Assembly (NCBI RefSeq): GCF_030440515.1
Contig: NZ_CP076543.1
Span: 4,963,501-5,027,500, forward strand
Direction: 5' to 3'
Source of the DNA: Streptomyces xanthophaeus
GTDB taxonomy: Bacteria > Actinomycetota > Actinomycetes > Streptomycetales > Streptomycetaceae
DNA length: 64,000 bases
A program made the position numbers and the translations under genes. Under the pieces are notes generated by a model. That model saw only the letters and a program-made list of their open reading frames with translations, had not been told where the DNA came from and made no database searches. Every line of letters begins with the position of its first letter. Position 1 is the stretch's first letter. Below are positions 54,150 to 63,633 of this stretch, piece by piece.

Positions 54150-54629
54150 TCAGTCCTGGCCGTACCGGGGGTCCACCGTCTCCGGCGAGAGCCCCAGCAG
54201 CTCCGCCACCTGCTCCACCACGATCTCGTGGACCAGCATCGCCTTCTCGTCCCGCGTCTTCGTACGGATCTCCACCGGCCGGCGGAAGACCACGACCCGG
54301 GCGGGCCGCCCCTCGCGCGACTCCGACACCGCGCCCAGCGGCACCGCCTCGTCGTTCCAGCCGCCGTCCGGACCGCCCGGCGGCCCGGGCACGTCACCGA
54401 TCAGGAACTCCACCTCGGACAGCTGCGGCCAGCGCCGCTCCAGCCGCTCCACGGAATCCCGTACGAGGTCCCCGAACAGCTCCGACCGGCTCGCCGACAG
54501 CGGCACCTGAGGAGGGGCCACCGGACCGCGCATCCCGCGCCCGTGCCGGTCCCGCCGACGCGGGCGCGGCTCGGCTCGGGTCCCCGTGGGGGGCTCGGCG
54601 GGACAGGGAGGAAGAGGGGTGTCGGTCAC
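54150..54629 (-). CDS. Zincin-like metallopeptidase-family protein with altered zinc motif
   Basis: A 159-residue protein of the actinobacterial metallopeptidase family (PF06262-like). The N-terminal 45 residues are disordered and Arg/Pro-rich. The core has DSVERLERRWPQLSEVEFLIGDVP, ARVVVFRRPVEIRTKTRDEKAMLVHEIVVEQVAELLGLSPETVDP. In active members the helix reads HExxH; here it is HEIVVEQ, so the second zinc His is missing. It starts at GTG 54629, with TACCCT nearby as a possible -10 of a leaderless message. It is divergent from the DUF3499 gene. Function unknown; peptidase activity is doubtful. Confidence 0.72.
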   Translation of the reverse strand: MTDTPLPPCPAEPPTGTRAEPRPRRRDRHGRGMRGPVAPPQVPLSASRSELFGDLVRDSVERLERRWPQLSEVEFLIGDVPGPPGGPDGGWNDEAVPLGAVSESREGRPARVVVFRRPVEIRTKTRDEKAMLVHEIVVEQVAELLGLSPETVDPRYGQD

Positions 54630-54719
54630 CCCCGCAGGGTAGCTCCGAGCACGACACGGGGGAGTGAGCGGCGGTGGAGTCGTCGCGGCCCGGTCAAGAG
54701 TGCGGTACCGTCCAACGTC

Positions 54720-55094
54720 GTGAGCCTTGTACGTCGCTGTTCGCGCACCGCGTGCGGCCGCCCTGCCGTCGCGACACTGACGTACGTCTACGCCGATTCG
54801 ACCGCAGTTCTCGGCCCGCTCGCCACCTACGCCGAACCCCACTGCTACGACCTGTGCGCCGAGCACTCGGAGCGCCTGACCGCCCCACGGGGCTGGGACG
54901 TCGTGCGCCTGTCCGACGGCTCCGGGCCGTCCCGCCCCAGCGGCGACGACCTCGAAGCCCTCGCCAACGCCGTCCGCGAAGCCGCCCGCCCGCCGGGCCG
55001 CGCGGCCGAGGCCGGCGGTCCCGGCCAGGGCGGCCCGTCCACCGGCGAGACCCGTCGTGGACACCTGCGCGTCCTGAGATCGCCCGATTCCTGA
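54720..55094 (+). CDS. DUF3499 protein
   Basis: A 124-residue protein conserved in actinobacteria between whiB and manB. The N-terminus is VSLVRRCSRTACGRPAVATLTYVYADSTAVLGPL, followed by HCYDLCAEHSERLTAPRGWDVVRL. Four cysteines in two CxxxxC/CxxxC pairs (CSRTAC, CYDLC) suggest a small zinc ribbon. The C-terminal 45 residues are Gly/Pro/Arg-rich. GTG 54720 has no Shine-Dalgarno; TACCGT 7 bases before it could be a -10, so a leaderless message is likely. Function unknown. Confidence 0.82.
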   Translation: MSLVRRCSRTACGRPAVATLTYVYADSTAVLGPLATYAEPHCYDLCAEHSERLTAPRGWDVVRLSDGSGPSRPSGDDLEALANAVREAARPPGRAAEAGGPGQGGPSTGETRRGHLRVLRSPDS

Positions 55095-55173
55095 CGCTCC
55101 GGTGGCCTGAAGAGCTGCTCCTGGTTCAGGGTAGGTTTTGCTGAACCGCACAGGACCTTCAGGAGGGCAGGCA

Positions 55174-56541
55174 GTGGCCGCAGATCTTTCGAACATCGTC
55201 AAGGCGTATGACGTGCGTGGCGTCGTGCCGGACGAGTGGGACGAGTCCCTGGCCGGGTTGTTCGGTGCCGCGTTCGTGGAGGTCGTGGGGGCGGGTGCGA
55301 TCGTGATCGGTCATGACATGCGTCCGTCGTCGCCGGGTCTGTCGGCGGCTTTCGCGCGGGGTGCGGCGGCGCGTGGGGTGGATGTGACGTTGATCGGTCT
55401 GTGTTCGACGGATCAGCTGTATTACGCGTCGGGTTCGCTGGGTCTGCCGGGTGCGATGTTCACGGCGTCGCACAATCCGGCCCGGTACAACGGGATCAAG
55501 CTGTGTCGTGCGGGTGCGGCTCCGGTGGGTCAGGACACGGGTCTGTCGCAGATCCGGGCTCTGGTGGAGAAGTGGTCGGACGAGGGTGCCCCGGAGGTCG
55601 TGGAGGGCACGGTGGCGGCACGGTCACGGAGCTGGACTCCCTGCCGGGTTATGCGGCGCATCTGAAGGGTCTGGTGGACCTGGCGTCGATCCGTCCGCTG
55701 AAGGTGGTGGTGGACGCGGGCAACGGCATGGGCGGTCACACCGTCCCGACGGTGTTCGAGGGCCTGCCGCTGGATGTGGTCCGATGTATTTCGAGCTGGA
55801 CGGGACGTTCCCGAACCACGAGGCGAATCCGCTGGATCCGAAGAACATCGTGGATCTTCAGGCGCGGGTGCTGGCGGAGGGTGCGGATCTGGGGATCGCG
55901 TTCGACGGTGATGCGGACCGCTGCTTCATCGTGGACGAGCGGGGTGTGGGTGTGTCCCCGTCGGCGGTGACGGCGCTGGTCGCGGCGCGTGAGCTGGCGC
56001 GTAACGGCGGTTCGGGCACGGTGATCCACAACTTGATCACTCCTGGTCGGTGCCGGAGGTCGTGCGGGAGAACGGTGGCACGCCGGTTCGTACGCGGGTG
56101 GGTCATTCCTTCATCAAGGAGGAGATGGCGAAGACGGGTGCGATTTTCGGTGGTGAGCACTCGGCGCACTACTACTTCAAGGATTTCTGGAACGCGGACA
56201 CGGGGATGCTGGCGGCGTTGCATGTGCTGGCGGCGCTGGGTGGTCAGGGGGGTCCGTTGTCGGAGTTGGTGGCTTCCTATGACCGGTATGCGGGTTCGGG
56301 GGAGATCAACTCGACGGTCGGTGATCAGGCGGCGCGTCTGGTGGCGGTGAGGGAGGCTTTCGCCGGTCGTGAGGGTGTCTCGCTGGATGAGTTGGACGGT
56401 TTGACGGTGACGGGTGAGGACTGGTGGTTCAACGTCCGTGCCTCGAACACCGAGCCGTTGCTGCGGCTGAACGTCGAGGCCCGTGACGAGGCCACCCTGG
56501 CCAGGATCCGCGACGAGGCCCTGACCCTCATCCGCGCCTGA
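55174..56541 (+). pseudogene. manB: Phosphomannomutase/phosphoglucomutase, interrupted by three frameshifts
   Basis: Homology runs end to end but crosses three reading frames. Frame 1 (55174 to about 55615) carries the catalytic serine motif TASHNPARYNGIK. The frame changes at about 55607-55626 to GTVTELDSLPGYAAHL, at about 55776-55786 to MYFELDGTFPNHEANPLD with the metal-binding DGDADRCF, and at about 56038-56042 to VPEVVRENGG with the phosphate-binding RASNTEPLLRLN. Each change is explained by loss of one base, for example GTGGTCCGATG for GTGGTGCCGATG and ATCACTCCTGG for ATCACCTCCTGG. All catalytic motifs survive, so sequencing or assembly error is as likely as true decay. AGGAGGG lies 6 bases before GTG 55174. 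It would interconvert mannose 6- and 1-phosphate. Confidence 0.85.
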
Positions 56542-56567
56542 CCCATCCGGCAGGGCTCCGCCCAACC

Positions 56568-56679
56568 CAGCCCCGCCGGCGTTTGAGGAGGGGGCACCTC
56601 CCAGCGGTAGCTGGGGGAAGGTCCGGGCGGAGCCCGGTGCCCGGCGGAGCCGGGTTCCCCGGGGGCGCAGCCCCCGGGG
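56568..56679. terminator. Intergenic palindrome cluster with terminator hairpin
   Basis: 56568-56655 holds CCGCCGGCGTTTGAGG, CACCTCCCAGCGGTAGCTGGG and GGGCGGAGCCCGG units of the recurring repeat family. CCCCGGGGGC (56657-56666) then pairs with GCCCCCGGGG (56670-56679) around a GCA loop, a compact terminator after the phosphomannomutase gene. Confidence 0.7.
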
Positions 56680-56766
56680 CCCAACCCGCCCCCACGACAC
56701 CGCACCGCCACGAACTCGGCGGTACGCTGACCTCGCCCCACCCACATGCCCGAAGGGAATCGCCCC

Positions 56767-56952
56767 ATGCCGCTCGAAGCCGGCCTCCTGCAGATCCTCG
56801 CCTGCCCCGCCTGCCACTCGCCCCTCGAGGACAAGTCGGCCGACGAGACCGCCCCCGAGCTGATCTGCACCGGTCAGGACTGCGGCCTCGCGTACCCGGT
56901 CCGTGACGGCATCCCCGTGCTCCTCGTGGACGAGGCCCGCCGCCCCGCCTGA
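56767..56952 (+). CDS. Trm112-family zinc-ribbon protein
   Basis: A 61-residue protein. CPACHSPL and [20 protein letters not shown] give the four-cysteine zinc knuckle of Trm112, which in eukaryotes and archaea activates methyltransferases; bacterial roles are little known. ATG 56767 has GAAGGGA 8 bases upstream, better than an in-frame ATG at 56746. It sits between manB and the SIS gene and is likely cotranscribed with the latter. Confidence 0.88.
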   Translation: MPLEAGLLQILACPACHSPLEDKSADETAPELICTGQDCGLAYPVRDGIPVLLVDEARRPA

Positions 56953-57035
56953 CCCCCTGCCGCGCCGCACAGGCATACGCAGACGCTGAGACCGATTCCG
57001 CCACCCTGGATCCGTCAACACCGCCGGAGGCCGCC

Positions 57036-58169
57036 ATGCTCGACGAGTCGCTCCTCGACGCACCGGACGATCTCGCCCGCGTCGACCGCCGGGGCCTGCT
57101 CCGCGGTGCGGCCGAGGCCGGAGCCAGAGTCCGTACCGCCGCCCGGCACGCGAACGAGGCCGGTCTCGCCGAGCTGCGCCCCGACGGCCGCCCGCGCTCC
57201 GTCCTGATCGCCGGGCCCGGCACCGCCGCCACCGGCGTCGCCGACCTGCTCGGTGCCCTCGCCGGAGCCTCCGCGCCCGTCATCCGGCTGGATCCCACCG
57301 GCGTCGCCCACGCGGCCGGCGCACTGCGCTGGGCCCTGCCCGGCTGGGCCGGACCCGTAGACCTGCTGCTCCTCGCCACCACCGACGGCACCGAGCCCGG
57401 GCTCGCCGTCCTCGCCGAGCAGGCGTACCGGCGCGGCTGCACCGTCGTCGCCGTCGCCCCCGAGCGCTCACCGCTGAGCGAGGCGGTGGACGGCGCGCAC
57501 GGACTCCTCGTACCGATGGCCAAGGCCCCGTACCAGGAGTACGACGAGTCCGCCGCGGCCGGACCCGGCGCCCTGTGGGCCCTGCTGACGCCGCTGCTAC
57601 TGCTCCTCGACAAGGTCGGGCTGATCACCGCCGCCCCCGACACCCTGCAGCTCGTCGCCGACCGGCTCGACCGTACGGCCGAACGCTGCGGGCCCGCCAT
57701 CGCCACCTACTCCAACCCGGCCAAGACCCTCGCCGCCGAGCTGGCCGACTCCCTCCCGCTCATCTGGAGCGAGGGCACCGGCGCCGCCCCCGCGGGCCGC
57801 CGGTTCGCCGCCACCCTCGCCGAGCTCGCCGGCCGCCCCGCCCTGGCCGCCGTGCTTCCCGAGGCGCTGCCCGCCCACGGCGTCCTGCTCGCCGGATCCT
57901 TCGCCGCCGGCGCCGACCCCGACGACTTCTTCCGTGACCGGGTCGAAGAGCCCCAGGCCCTTCGCGCCCGCATCGTCCTGCTGCGTGACCGGCCGGCCGG
58001 CGGCCTCACCGCCGCCCCCGCCGCACGCGAGCTCGCCCTCAGCCACGACACGGCGGTCAGCGAGCTCGAACCGGAGGAGGGCGTCGAACTGGAGCAGCTC
58101 GCCGAACTCCTCGCCGTCACGGATTTCGCCACCGCCTACCTGGCGTTGGCTTCCGGGGGACACAGCTGA
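57036..58169 (+). CDS. SIS-domain protein (phosphoglucose/phosphomannose isomerase-like)
   Basis: A 377-residue protein with tandem sugar-isomerase folds. The first half has RSVLIAGPGTAATGVADLLGAL and LLLLATTDGTEPGLAVLAEQAYRRGCTVVAVAPERSPLSEAV; the second half has AIATYSNPAKTLAAELADSLPLIWSEGTGAAPAGRRFAATLAELAG, typical of bacterial phosphoglucose/phosphomannose isomerase C-terminal domains. The usual Ser/Thr-rich phosphate loop (GxGxSS) reads AGPGTAAT, so catalysis is uncertain. It is placed 37 bases before manA, where a phosphosugar-binding role is plausible. GCCGGAGGCCGCC precedes ATG 57036. Confidence 0.85.
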   Translation: MLDESLLDAPDDLARVDRRGLLRGAAEAGARVRTAARHANEAGLAELRPDGRPRSVLIAGPGTAATGVADLLGALAGASAPVIRLDPTGVAHAAGALRWALPGWAGPVDLLLLATTDGTEPGLAVLAEQAYRRGCTVVAVAPERSPLSEAVDGAHGLLVPMAKAPYQEYDESAAAGPGALWALLTPLLLLLDKVGLITAAPDTLQLVADRLDRTAERCGPAIATYSNPAKTLAAELADSLPLIWSEGTGAAPAGRRFAATLAELAGRPALAAVLPEALPAHGVLLAGSFAAGADPDDFFRDRVEEPQALRARIVLLRDRPAGGLTAAPAARELALSHDTAVSELEPEEGVELEQLAELLAVTDFATAYLALASGGHS

Positions 58170-58206
58170 GGCACTGAAGTACCCAGCTCTATCCAGGAAG
58201 ACGACG

Positions 58207-59364
58207 ATGGACCGCCTGACGAACACGATCCGCCCCTACGCCTGGGGATCCACCACGGCCATCCCCACGCTGCTCGGTGTCGAACCCACCGGTGAGCCCC
58301 AGGCCGAGATGTGGATGGGAGCCCACCCGGGCGCCCCCTCCCGCATCGACCGGGGAGCGGGCGAGCGGGCGCTCTCGGAGGTCATCGCCGCCGATCCCGA
58401 AGGCGAGCTGGGCGCTGCCACCGTCGCCAAGTTCGGCCCCCGGCTGCCCTTCCTGTTCAAGATCCTCGCCGCCGGCGCCCCGCTCTCCCTGCAGGTCCAC
58501 CCCGACCTGCTCCAGGCCCGGGCGGGCTTCGAGGACGAGGAGCGCCGCGGGGTCCCGATCGACGCGGACCACCGCAACTACAAGGACCCCAACCACAAGC
58601 CCGAAATGATCTGCGCGCTCACCGCGTTCGACGGGCTGTGCGGCTTCCGCCCGCCGCTGGAGGCCGCCGACCTCCTCGCGGGCCTGGACGTGGACAGCCT
58701 CAAGCCGTACGTCGACCTGCTGCACGCGCACCCCGAAGAGGCCGCCCTGCGCGAGATGCTGACGGCCGTACTGATCGCGGACCGCGCCGAGATGGCCCAC
58801 ACCGTGCACGAGGTCGCCGCCGCCGTCACACGCCTCGGCGGCCGGTACACCCCGTACGCCACGCTGGTCCACCACTTCCCGGGCGACCCGGGAGTCATCG
58901 CGGCGATGCTGCTCAACCACGTCCGACTCCAGCCCGGCGAGGCGATGTTCCTCGGCGCCGGCGTCCCGCACGCCTACATCGACGGCCTCGGCGTCGAGCT
59001 GCTGGCCAACTCGGACAACGTGCTGCGTGCCGGGCTCACCCCCAAACACGTGGACGTGCCCGAGCTGCTGAAGATCGCCAGGTTCGAGCCGGGCGACCCG
59101 AACCTGCTGCGCCCGGAAGGCGACGGCGAGGAGGTCTACGAGACCCCCATCGACGAGTTCCGGCTCTCCCGCTTCCTCCTCGCGCCCGGCGGCGCCTCCC
59201 GCGTGCTCCCGCACGACACCCCGCAGATCCTGCTCTGCACCGCCGGCTCCCCGCGGGCCGGCGAACTGGCCCTGACCCCTGGCGAGTCGGTCTTCGTACC
59301 GGCGGGCGAAAAGGTCGAACTGACCGGAAGCGGGACGATCTTCCGTGCCACCGTGGTGGTCTGA
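58207..59364 (+). CDS. manA: Mannose-6-phosphate isomerase, class I
   Basis: A 385-residue cupin-type zinc isomerase interconverting fructose 6-phosphate and mannose 6-phosphate, the entry to GDP-mannose. IRPYAWGSTTAIPTLLG, PFLFKILAAGAPLSLQVHPD (zinc His), YKDPNHKPEMICALTAFDGLCGF (zinc His/Glu), GEAMFLGAGVPHAYIDGLGVELLANSDNVLRAGLTPKHVD are all diagnostic. Together with manB and the nucleotidyltransferase at 30365 it completes a mannose-nucleotide route within the window. The start is ATG 58207. Confidence 0.96.
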   Translation: MDRLTNTIRPYAWGSTTAIPTLLGVEPTGEPQAEMWMGAHPGAPSRIDRGAGERALSEVIAADPEGELGAATVAKFGPRLPFLFKILAAGAPLSLQVHPDLLQARAGFEDEERRGVPIDADHRNYKDPNHKPEMICALTAFDGLCGFRPPLEAADLLAGLDVDSLKPYVDLLHAHPEEAALREMLTAVLIADRAEMAHTVHEVAAAVTRLGGRYTPYATLVHHFPGDPGVIAAMLLNHVRLQPGEAMFLGAGVPHAYIDGLGVELLANSDNVLRAGLTPKHVDVPELLKIARFEPGDPNLLRPEGDGEEVYETPIDEFRLSRFLLAPGGASRVLPHDTPQILLCTAGSPRAGELALTPGESVFVPAGEKVELTGSGTIFRATVVV

Positions 59365-59436
59365 CGTAGCGTCCCTCCCACCGGCTGCAACAATGTGCGG
59401 CCGGTAGTCAGTGGCTAGGAAGGACACCCTGCACCC

Positions 59437-60360
59437 ATGAGCGCGTCGGGCGGTACCAAGGCGATCGTGGCGGCACTCGCCGCCAACCTCGCCATCGCTG
59501 TAGCCAAATTCGTGGCATTCCTCTTCAGCGGCTCCTCGTCGATGCTCGCGGAAAGCGTCCACTCGCTGGCCGACTCCGGGAACCAGGGCCTGCTGCTCCT
59601 CGGCGGCAAGAAGGCCCAGCGCGAGGCGACGCCGCAGCACCCCTTCGGCTACGGGCGCGAGCGCTACATCTACGCCTTCCTGGTCTCCATCGTGCTCTTC
59701 ACCGTCGGTGGCATGTTCGCCATCTACGAGGGCTACGAGAAGATCCACGACCCGCACGAGATCACCAACTGGTACTGGCCCGTCGGCGTCCTCGTCTTCG
59801 CGATCATCGCGGAGTCCTTCTCCTTCCGTACCGCGATCAAGGAGTCGAACGAGATCCGGGGCAAGCAGACCTGGACCCAGTTCGTCCGGCGCGCCAAGGC
59901 CCCCGAGCTGCCCGTCGTCCTCCTGGAGGACTTCGGCGCGCTCGTCGGCCTGGTCCTGGCCCTCGGCGGCGTCGGCCTCGCCCTGCTGACCGGCGACGGG
60001 ATCTGGGACGGCATCGGCACCCTGTGCATCGGCATCCTGCTCATCGTCATCGCGATCGTCCTGGCCGCGGAGACCAAGTCCCTGCTGCTCGGTGAGGCCG
60101 CCGGCATCGAGGAAGTCGAGAAGATCAAGGCCGCGGTGGTCGACGGGGACGTCGTCACCCGCGTGATCCACATGCGCACCCTGCACCTGGGCCCGGAGGA
60201 GCTGCTGGTCGCCGCCAAGATCGCGGTCGAGGGCAACGACACCGCCACCCAGGTGGCCGACGCGATCAACGCCGCCGAGGCCCGCATCCGCGAGGCCGTC
60301 CCGATCGCCCGGGTGATCTACCTGGAGCCGGACATCTACCGCCCCGAAGCCGCCAAGTAG
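59437..60360 (+). CDS. Cation diffusion facilitator (CDF) transporter
   Basis: A 307-residue membrane protein with about six transmembrane helices. The first metal site motif is SMLAESVHSLADSGNQ (His-x3-Asp, helix 2) and the second is LLEDFGALVGL (Glu-Asp, helix 5). The C-terminal cytoplasmic ferredoxin-like domain is about 225-307 (VVTRVIHMRTLHLGPEELLVAAKIAV). The site residues fit a Zn/Fe/Mn proton antiporter, with specificity not decidable. AAGGACACCCTGCACCC upstream provides a distant ribosome-binding site. Followed by a terminator. Confidence 0.92.
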   Translation: MSASGGTKAIVAALAANLAIAVAKFVAFLFSGSSSMLAESVHSLADSGNQGLLLLGGKKAQREATPQHPFGYGRERYIYAFLVSIVLFTVGGMFAIYEGYEKIHDPHEITNWYWPVGVLVFAIIAESFSFRTAIKESNEIRGKQTWTQFVRRAKAPELPVVLLEDFGALVGLVLALGGVGLALLTGDGIWDGIGTLCIGILLIVIAIVLAAETKSLLLGEAAGIEEVEKIKAAVVDGDVVTRVIHMRTLHLGPEELLVAAKIAVEGNDTATQVADAINAAEARIREAVPIARVIYLEPDIYRPEAAK

Positions 60361-60379
60361 CCACGTGGCCGTGAACGTC

Positions 60380-60417
60380 CGAAGGCCCCCGCGAGCAGCA
60401 GCCCGCGGGGGCCTTCG
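60380..60417. terminator. Bidirectional terminator hairpin
   Basis: CGAAGGCCCCCGCG (60380-60393) pairs perfectly with CGCGGGGGCCTTCG (60404-60417) between the convergent CDF and signal-peptidase-like genes. Confidence 0.92.
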
Positions 60418-60432
60418 CCGTGGCCGGAGCCC

Positions 60433-61128
60433 TCAGACCCCCGGCGGCGGCATCAGCCCCGCGTACGCCGGGTGCACCGCGGTCGCCGCCGCCCGGCGGC
60501 GAAGCCGCAGCGAGACGGCGCCGAACAGCGCACCGGCGCACAGCACCGCGACGCCGACGAGTGCCGCGGACCGCAGGCCGACGAGCAGCGGATCGCCCTC
60601 GGCGACCATCGTGCCGTTCACGTCCGCCATGGGCACGGTTCCGCTCTCCGAAGCCTCGAACCGGAAGCGGGAGTCGGCGGAGTTGCCGCGGTTGTCGCCC
60701 AGCACGAACAGCCGGCCCCTGGGCACCCTCACATCGAACGGGGGCGACCCCGCCACCGGATCGCCGTTCAGCACGTACGGCTCGTCCAGCGGCTTCCCGT
60801 TCAAGGTCAGCGTCCGGTCCCCGGGCGTGTACGAGATGTGGTCGCCGCCCACCGCGACCACCCGTTCCACGGACTGGCGCTGATCACCCCAGGCCGTGGA
60901 GTCGAAGAGCACCACGTCGCCGCGGTCCACCTTGACGGCCAACAGGTTGAAGGCCACCGACGATTCCGTGGCGATGGTCGGCCTCATGTGGCTCCCCGGC
61001 ACGAACTTCGTCGGCATGAAGAAGTACCCGCCCAGACCCCCGACACAGCCCAGAAGCGCACCCAGCACCAGCAGCGCCACCGATGTCACCCCTAGCCGAC
61101 GTCCCGCCACCCGGCCCTGCGTTCCCAT
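60433..61128 (-). CDS. Signal peptidase I homologue lacking the catalytic Ser-Lys dyad
   Basis: A 231-residue protein with TM1 at about 12-35, an S26-type extracytoplasmic domain and TM2 at about 190-212. Family boxes are recognisable: box B KFVPGSHMRPT, box D SVERVVAVGGD, box E RLFVLGDNRGNSADSR. In box B the residue just before the conserved Met is His47 instead of the nucleophilic Ser, and in box D Glu88 stands where the catalytic Lys belongs. Both dyad residues are therefore replaced, so ordinary signal-peptide cleavage is not expected, although Ser46 is adjacent. The frame is intact with GC-rich codons. It may be a chaperone-like or regulatory pseudopeptidase. The start is ATG 61128 after GGGGCGGAAGC. 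Confidence 0.85.
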   Translation of the reverse strand: MGTQGRVAGRRLGVTSVALLVLGALLGCVGGLGGYFFMPTKFVPGSHMRPTIATESSVAFNLLAVKVDRGDVVLFDSTAWGDQRQSVERVVAVGGDHISYTPGDRTLTLNGKPLDEPYVLNGDPVAGSPPFDVRVPRGRLFVLGDNRGNSADSRFRFEASESGTVPMADVNGTMVAEGDPLLVGLRSAALVGVAVLCAGALFGAVSLRLRRRAAATAVHPAYAGLMPPPGV

Positions 61129-61462
61129 GCTTCCGCCCCTGCTCCGCTCGATCCGACGTGCGGCCGAACTGTACGGGCCCGGCCGCGCCGGGCCCGCCGA
61201 CGGGGTGTCACACCACGTGAGGGGCCCGTCGGGGCGCCCGCAGGAAAGACGTGGCCAGTTCTCCGGCCGACTGGGGCAGACTCCGCCGATCGGTGTAGAT
61301 TCGTGCCCAGTGTCAGGCGTCGCTGCTGATGGCGGGTCGGGCGGTCCCTGCGACCGGCCGAGGGGAGAGAGGACCCCCGACGGACTGTGCTCGGTGCCCC
61401 GTCCCCAGGACGGCGCACGGCCCAGCCGTACCCACCCTCTCGAACCATGAGGAGCAGCACCC
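61129..61462 (+). promoter_or_regulatory. Divergent region and structured leader of ahcY
   Basis: A 334-base gap. TGTAGATT at about 61295 is a plausible extended -10 for ahcY, giving a leader of roughly 160 bases. Within it GTGCCCCGTCC-CCAG-GACGGCGCAC (about 61398-61424) can form a stem with one mismatch, and GCGGTCCCTGCGACCGG another. GAGGAG (61449-61454) is the ribosome-binding site. The leader does not match the SAH-riboswitch core, so its control role is open. Confidence 0.4.
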
Positions 61463-62899
<1,437 letters not shown>

Positions 62900-62943
62900 T
62901 CAACCCCTGATCAGCCTCTGATCAGCGGCGGCAGAACGTGAAG

Positions 62944-62973
62944 CAGGCCCCCGGCACCCGTGCCGGGGGCCTG
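62944..62973 (+). terminator. ahcY terminator
   Basis: CAGGCCCCCGGCA (62944-62956) and TGCCGGGGGCCTG (62961-62973) are a perfect 13-bp inverted repeat around a CCCG loop, 44 bases after the ahcY stop. Confidence 0.9.
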
Positions 62974-63008
62974 CCCCATACCCCTCGACCCCAAGAAGAG
63001 TGCGCACC

Positions 63009-63629
63009 ATGCCCCGCGGCCGCTACTCGCTCCACGACCCGCACGACCACACCCCGCTCGGCGAGGAGCACTTCCACTGCGCCCCCGGGCCCTCCGGCTG
63101 GCGCTACGTCTCCCAGCTCACCCGCCCCGACGGGGAGCACTGCGGCTCCGTCGACCTGGCGATCGACGAGCTCGGCCGCCCCATCCGCCTGGAGGTCAAC
63201 GCCGCGAGCTGGCAGGTGCGCGGCGCCGCCATCGACGGCGTCACCTGGGTCCGGACCGACCCCACCGGCACCGAGGCCACCGAGGGCAACATCGCCGCCC
63301 CCGGCTTCACCGGCACCTCCCCGGCCTTCCTCATCGCGACGGCCCGCCTCCTGCGCCTGGCCCCCGGCGCCCCCGCCACCCGTGTCCGGCTCCTGGCCCT
63401 CACCGACCCGGTACTGGCGCCCCGTACGGTCGACCAGGCCTGGGCCCTCGTCGCCCGCCAGGAACACCCCACGGACAGCGGCCCGCTGCTGGTGGACGAG
63501 TACCAGGTCAGCGCCCTGGACACGGGGGAGGTCCACACGATCCACATCGCCGGGGACGTGGTCCTCTCGGCCCCCGGCATCGAACTCGAACACCTGGAGA
63601 CACCGCCCTCGGCCTTCGAGGAACAGTGA
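63009..63629 (+). CDS. Conserved hypothetical protein
   Basis: A 206-residue soluble protein with no signal peptide or transmembrane segment. It is mainly beta: GWRYVSQLTRPDGEHCGSVDLAIDELGRPIRLEVNAASWQVRGAAIDGVTWVRTD resembles a lipid/glycolipid-binding putative glycolipid-binding (DUF1089-like) or heme-like barrel, but I cannot name it with certainty. The C-terminus ELEHLETPPSAFEEQ is polar. ATG 63009 is chosen; GTG 63000 is an alternative. It is convergent with the partial gene at the right edge, separated by only four bases. Confidence 0.7.
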   Translation: MPRGRYSLHDPHDHTPLGEEHFHCAPGPSGWRYVSQLTRPDGEHCGSVDLAIDELGRPIRLEVNAASWQVRGAAIDGVTWVRTDPTGTEATEGNIAAPGFTGTSPAFLIATARLLRLAPGAPATRVRLLALTDPVLAPRTVDQAWALVARQEHPTDSGPLLVDEYQVSALDTGEVHTIHIAGDVVLSAPGIELEHLETPPSAFEEQ

Positions 63630-63633
63630 TCCC

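Noticed and set aside
61295..61462. SAH riboswitch in the ahcY leader
   Set aside because: The position is right, but I could not find the conserved GAGGAGCGCTGC core or the CAGGCTCG partner in the leader, so only generic stems are reported.
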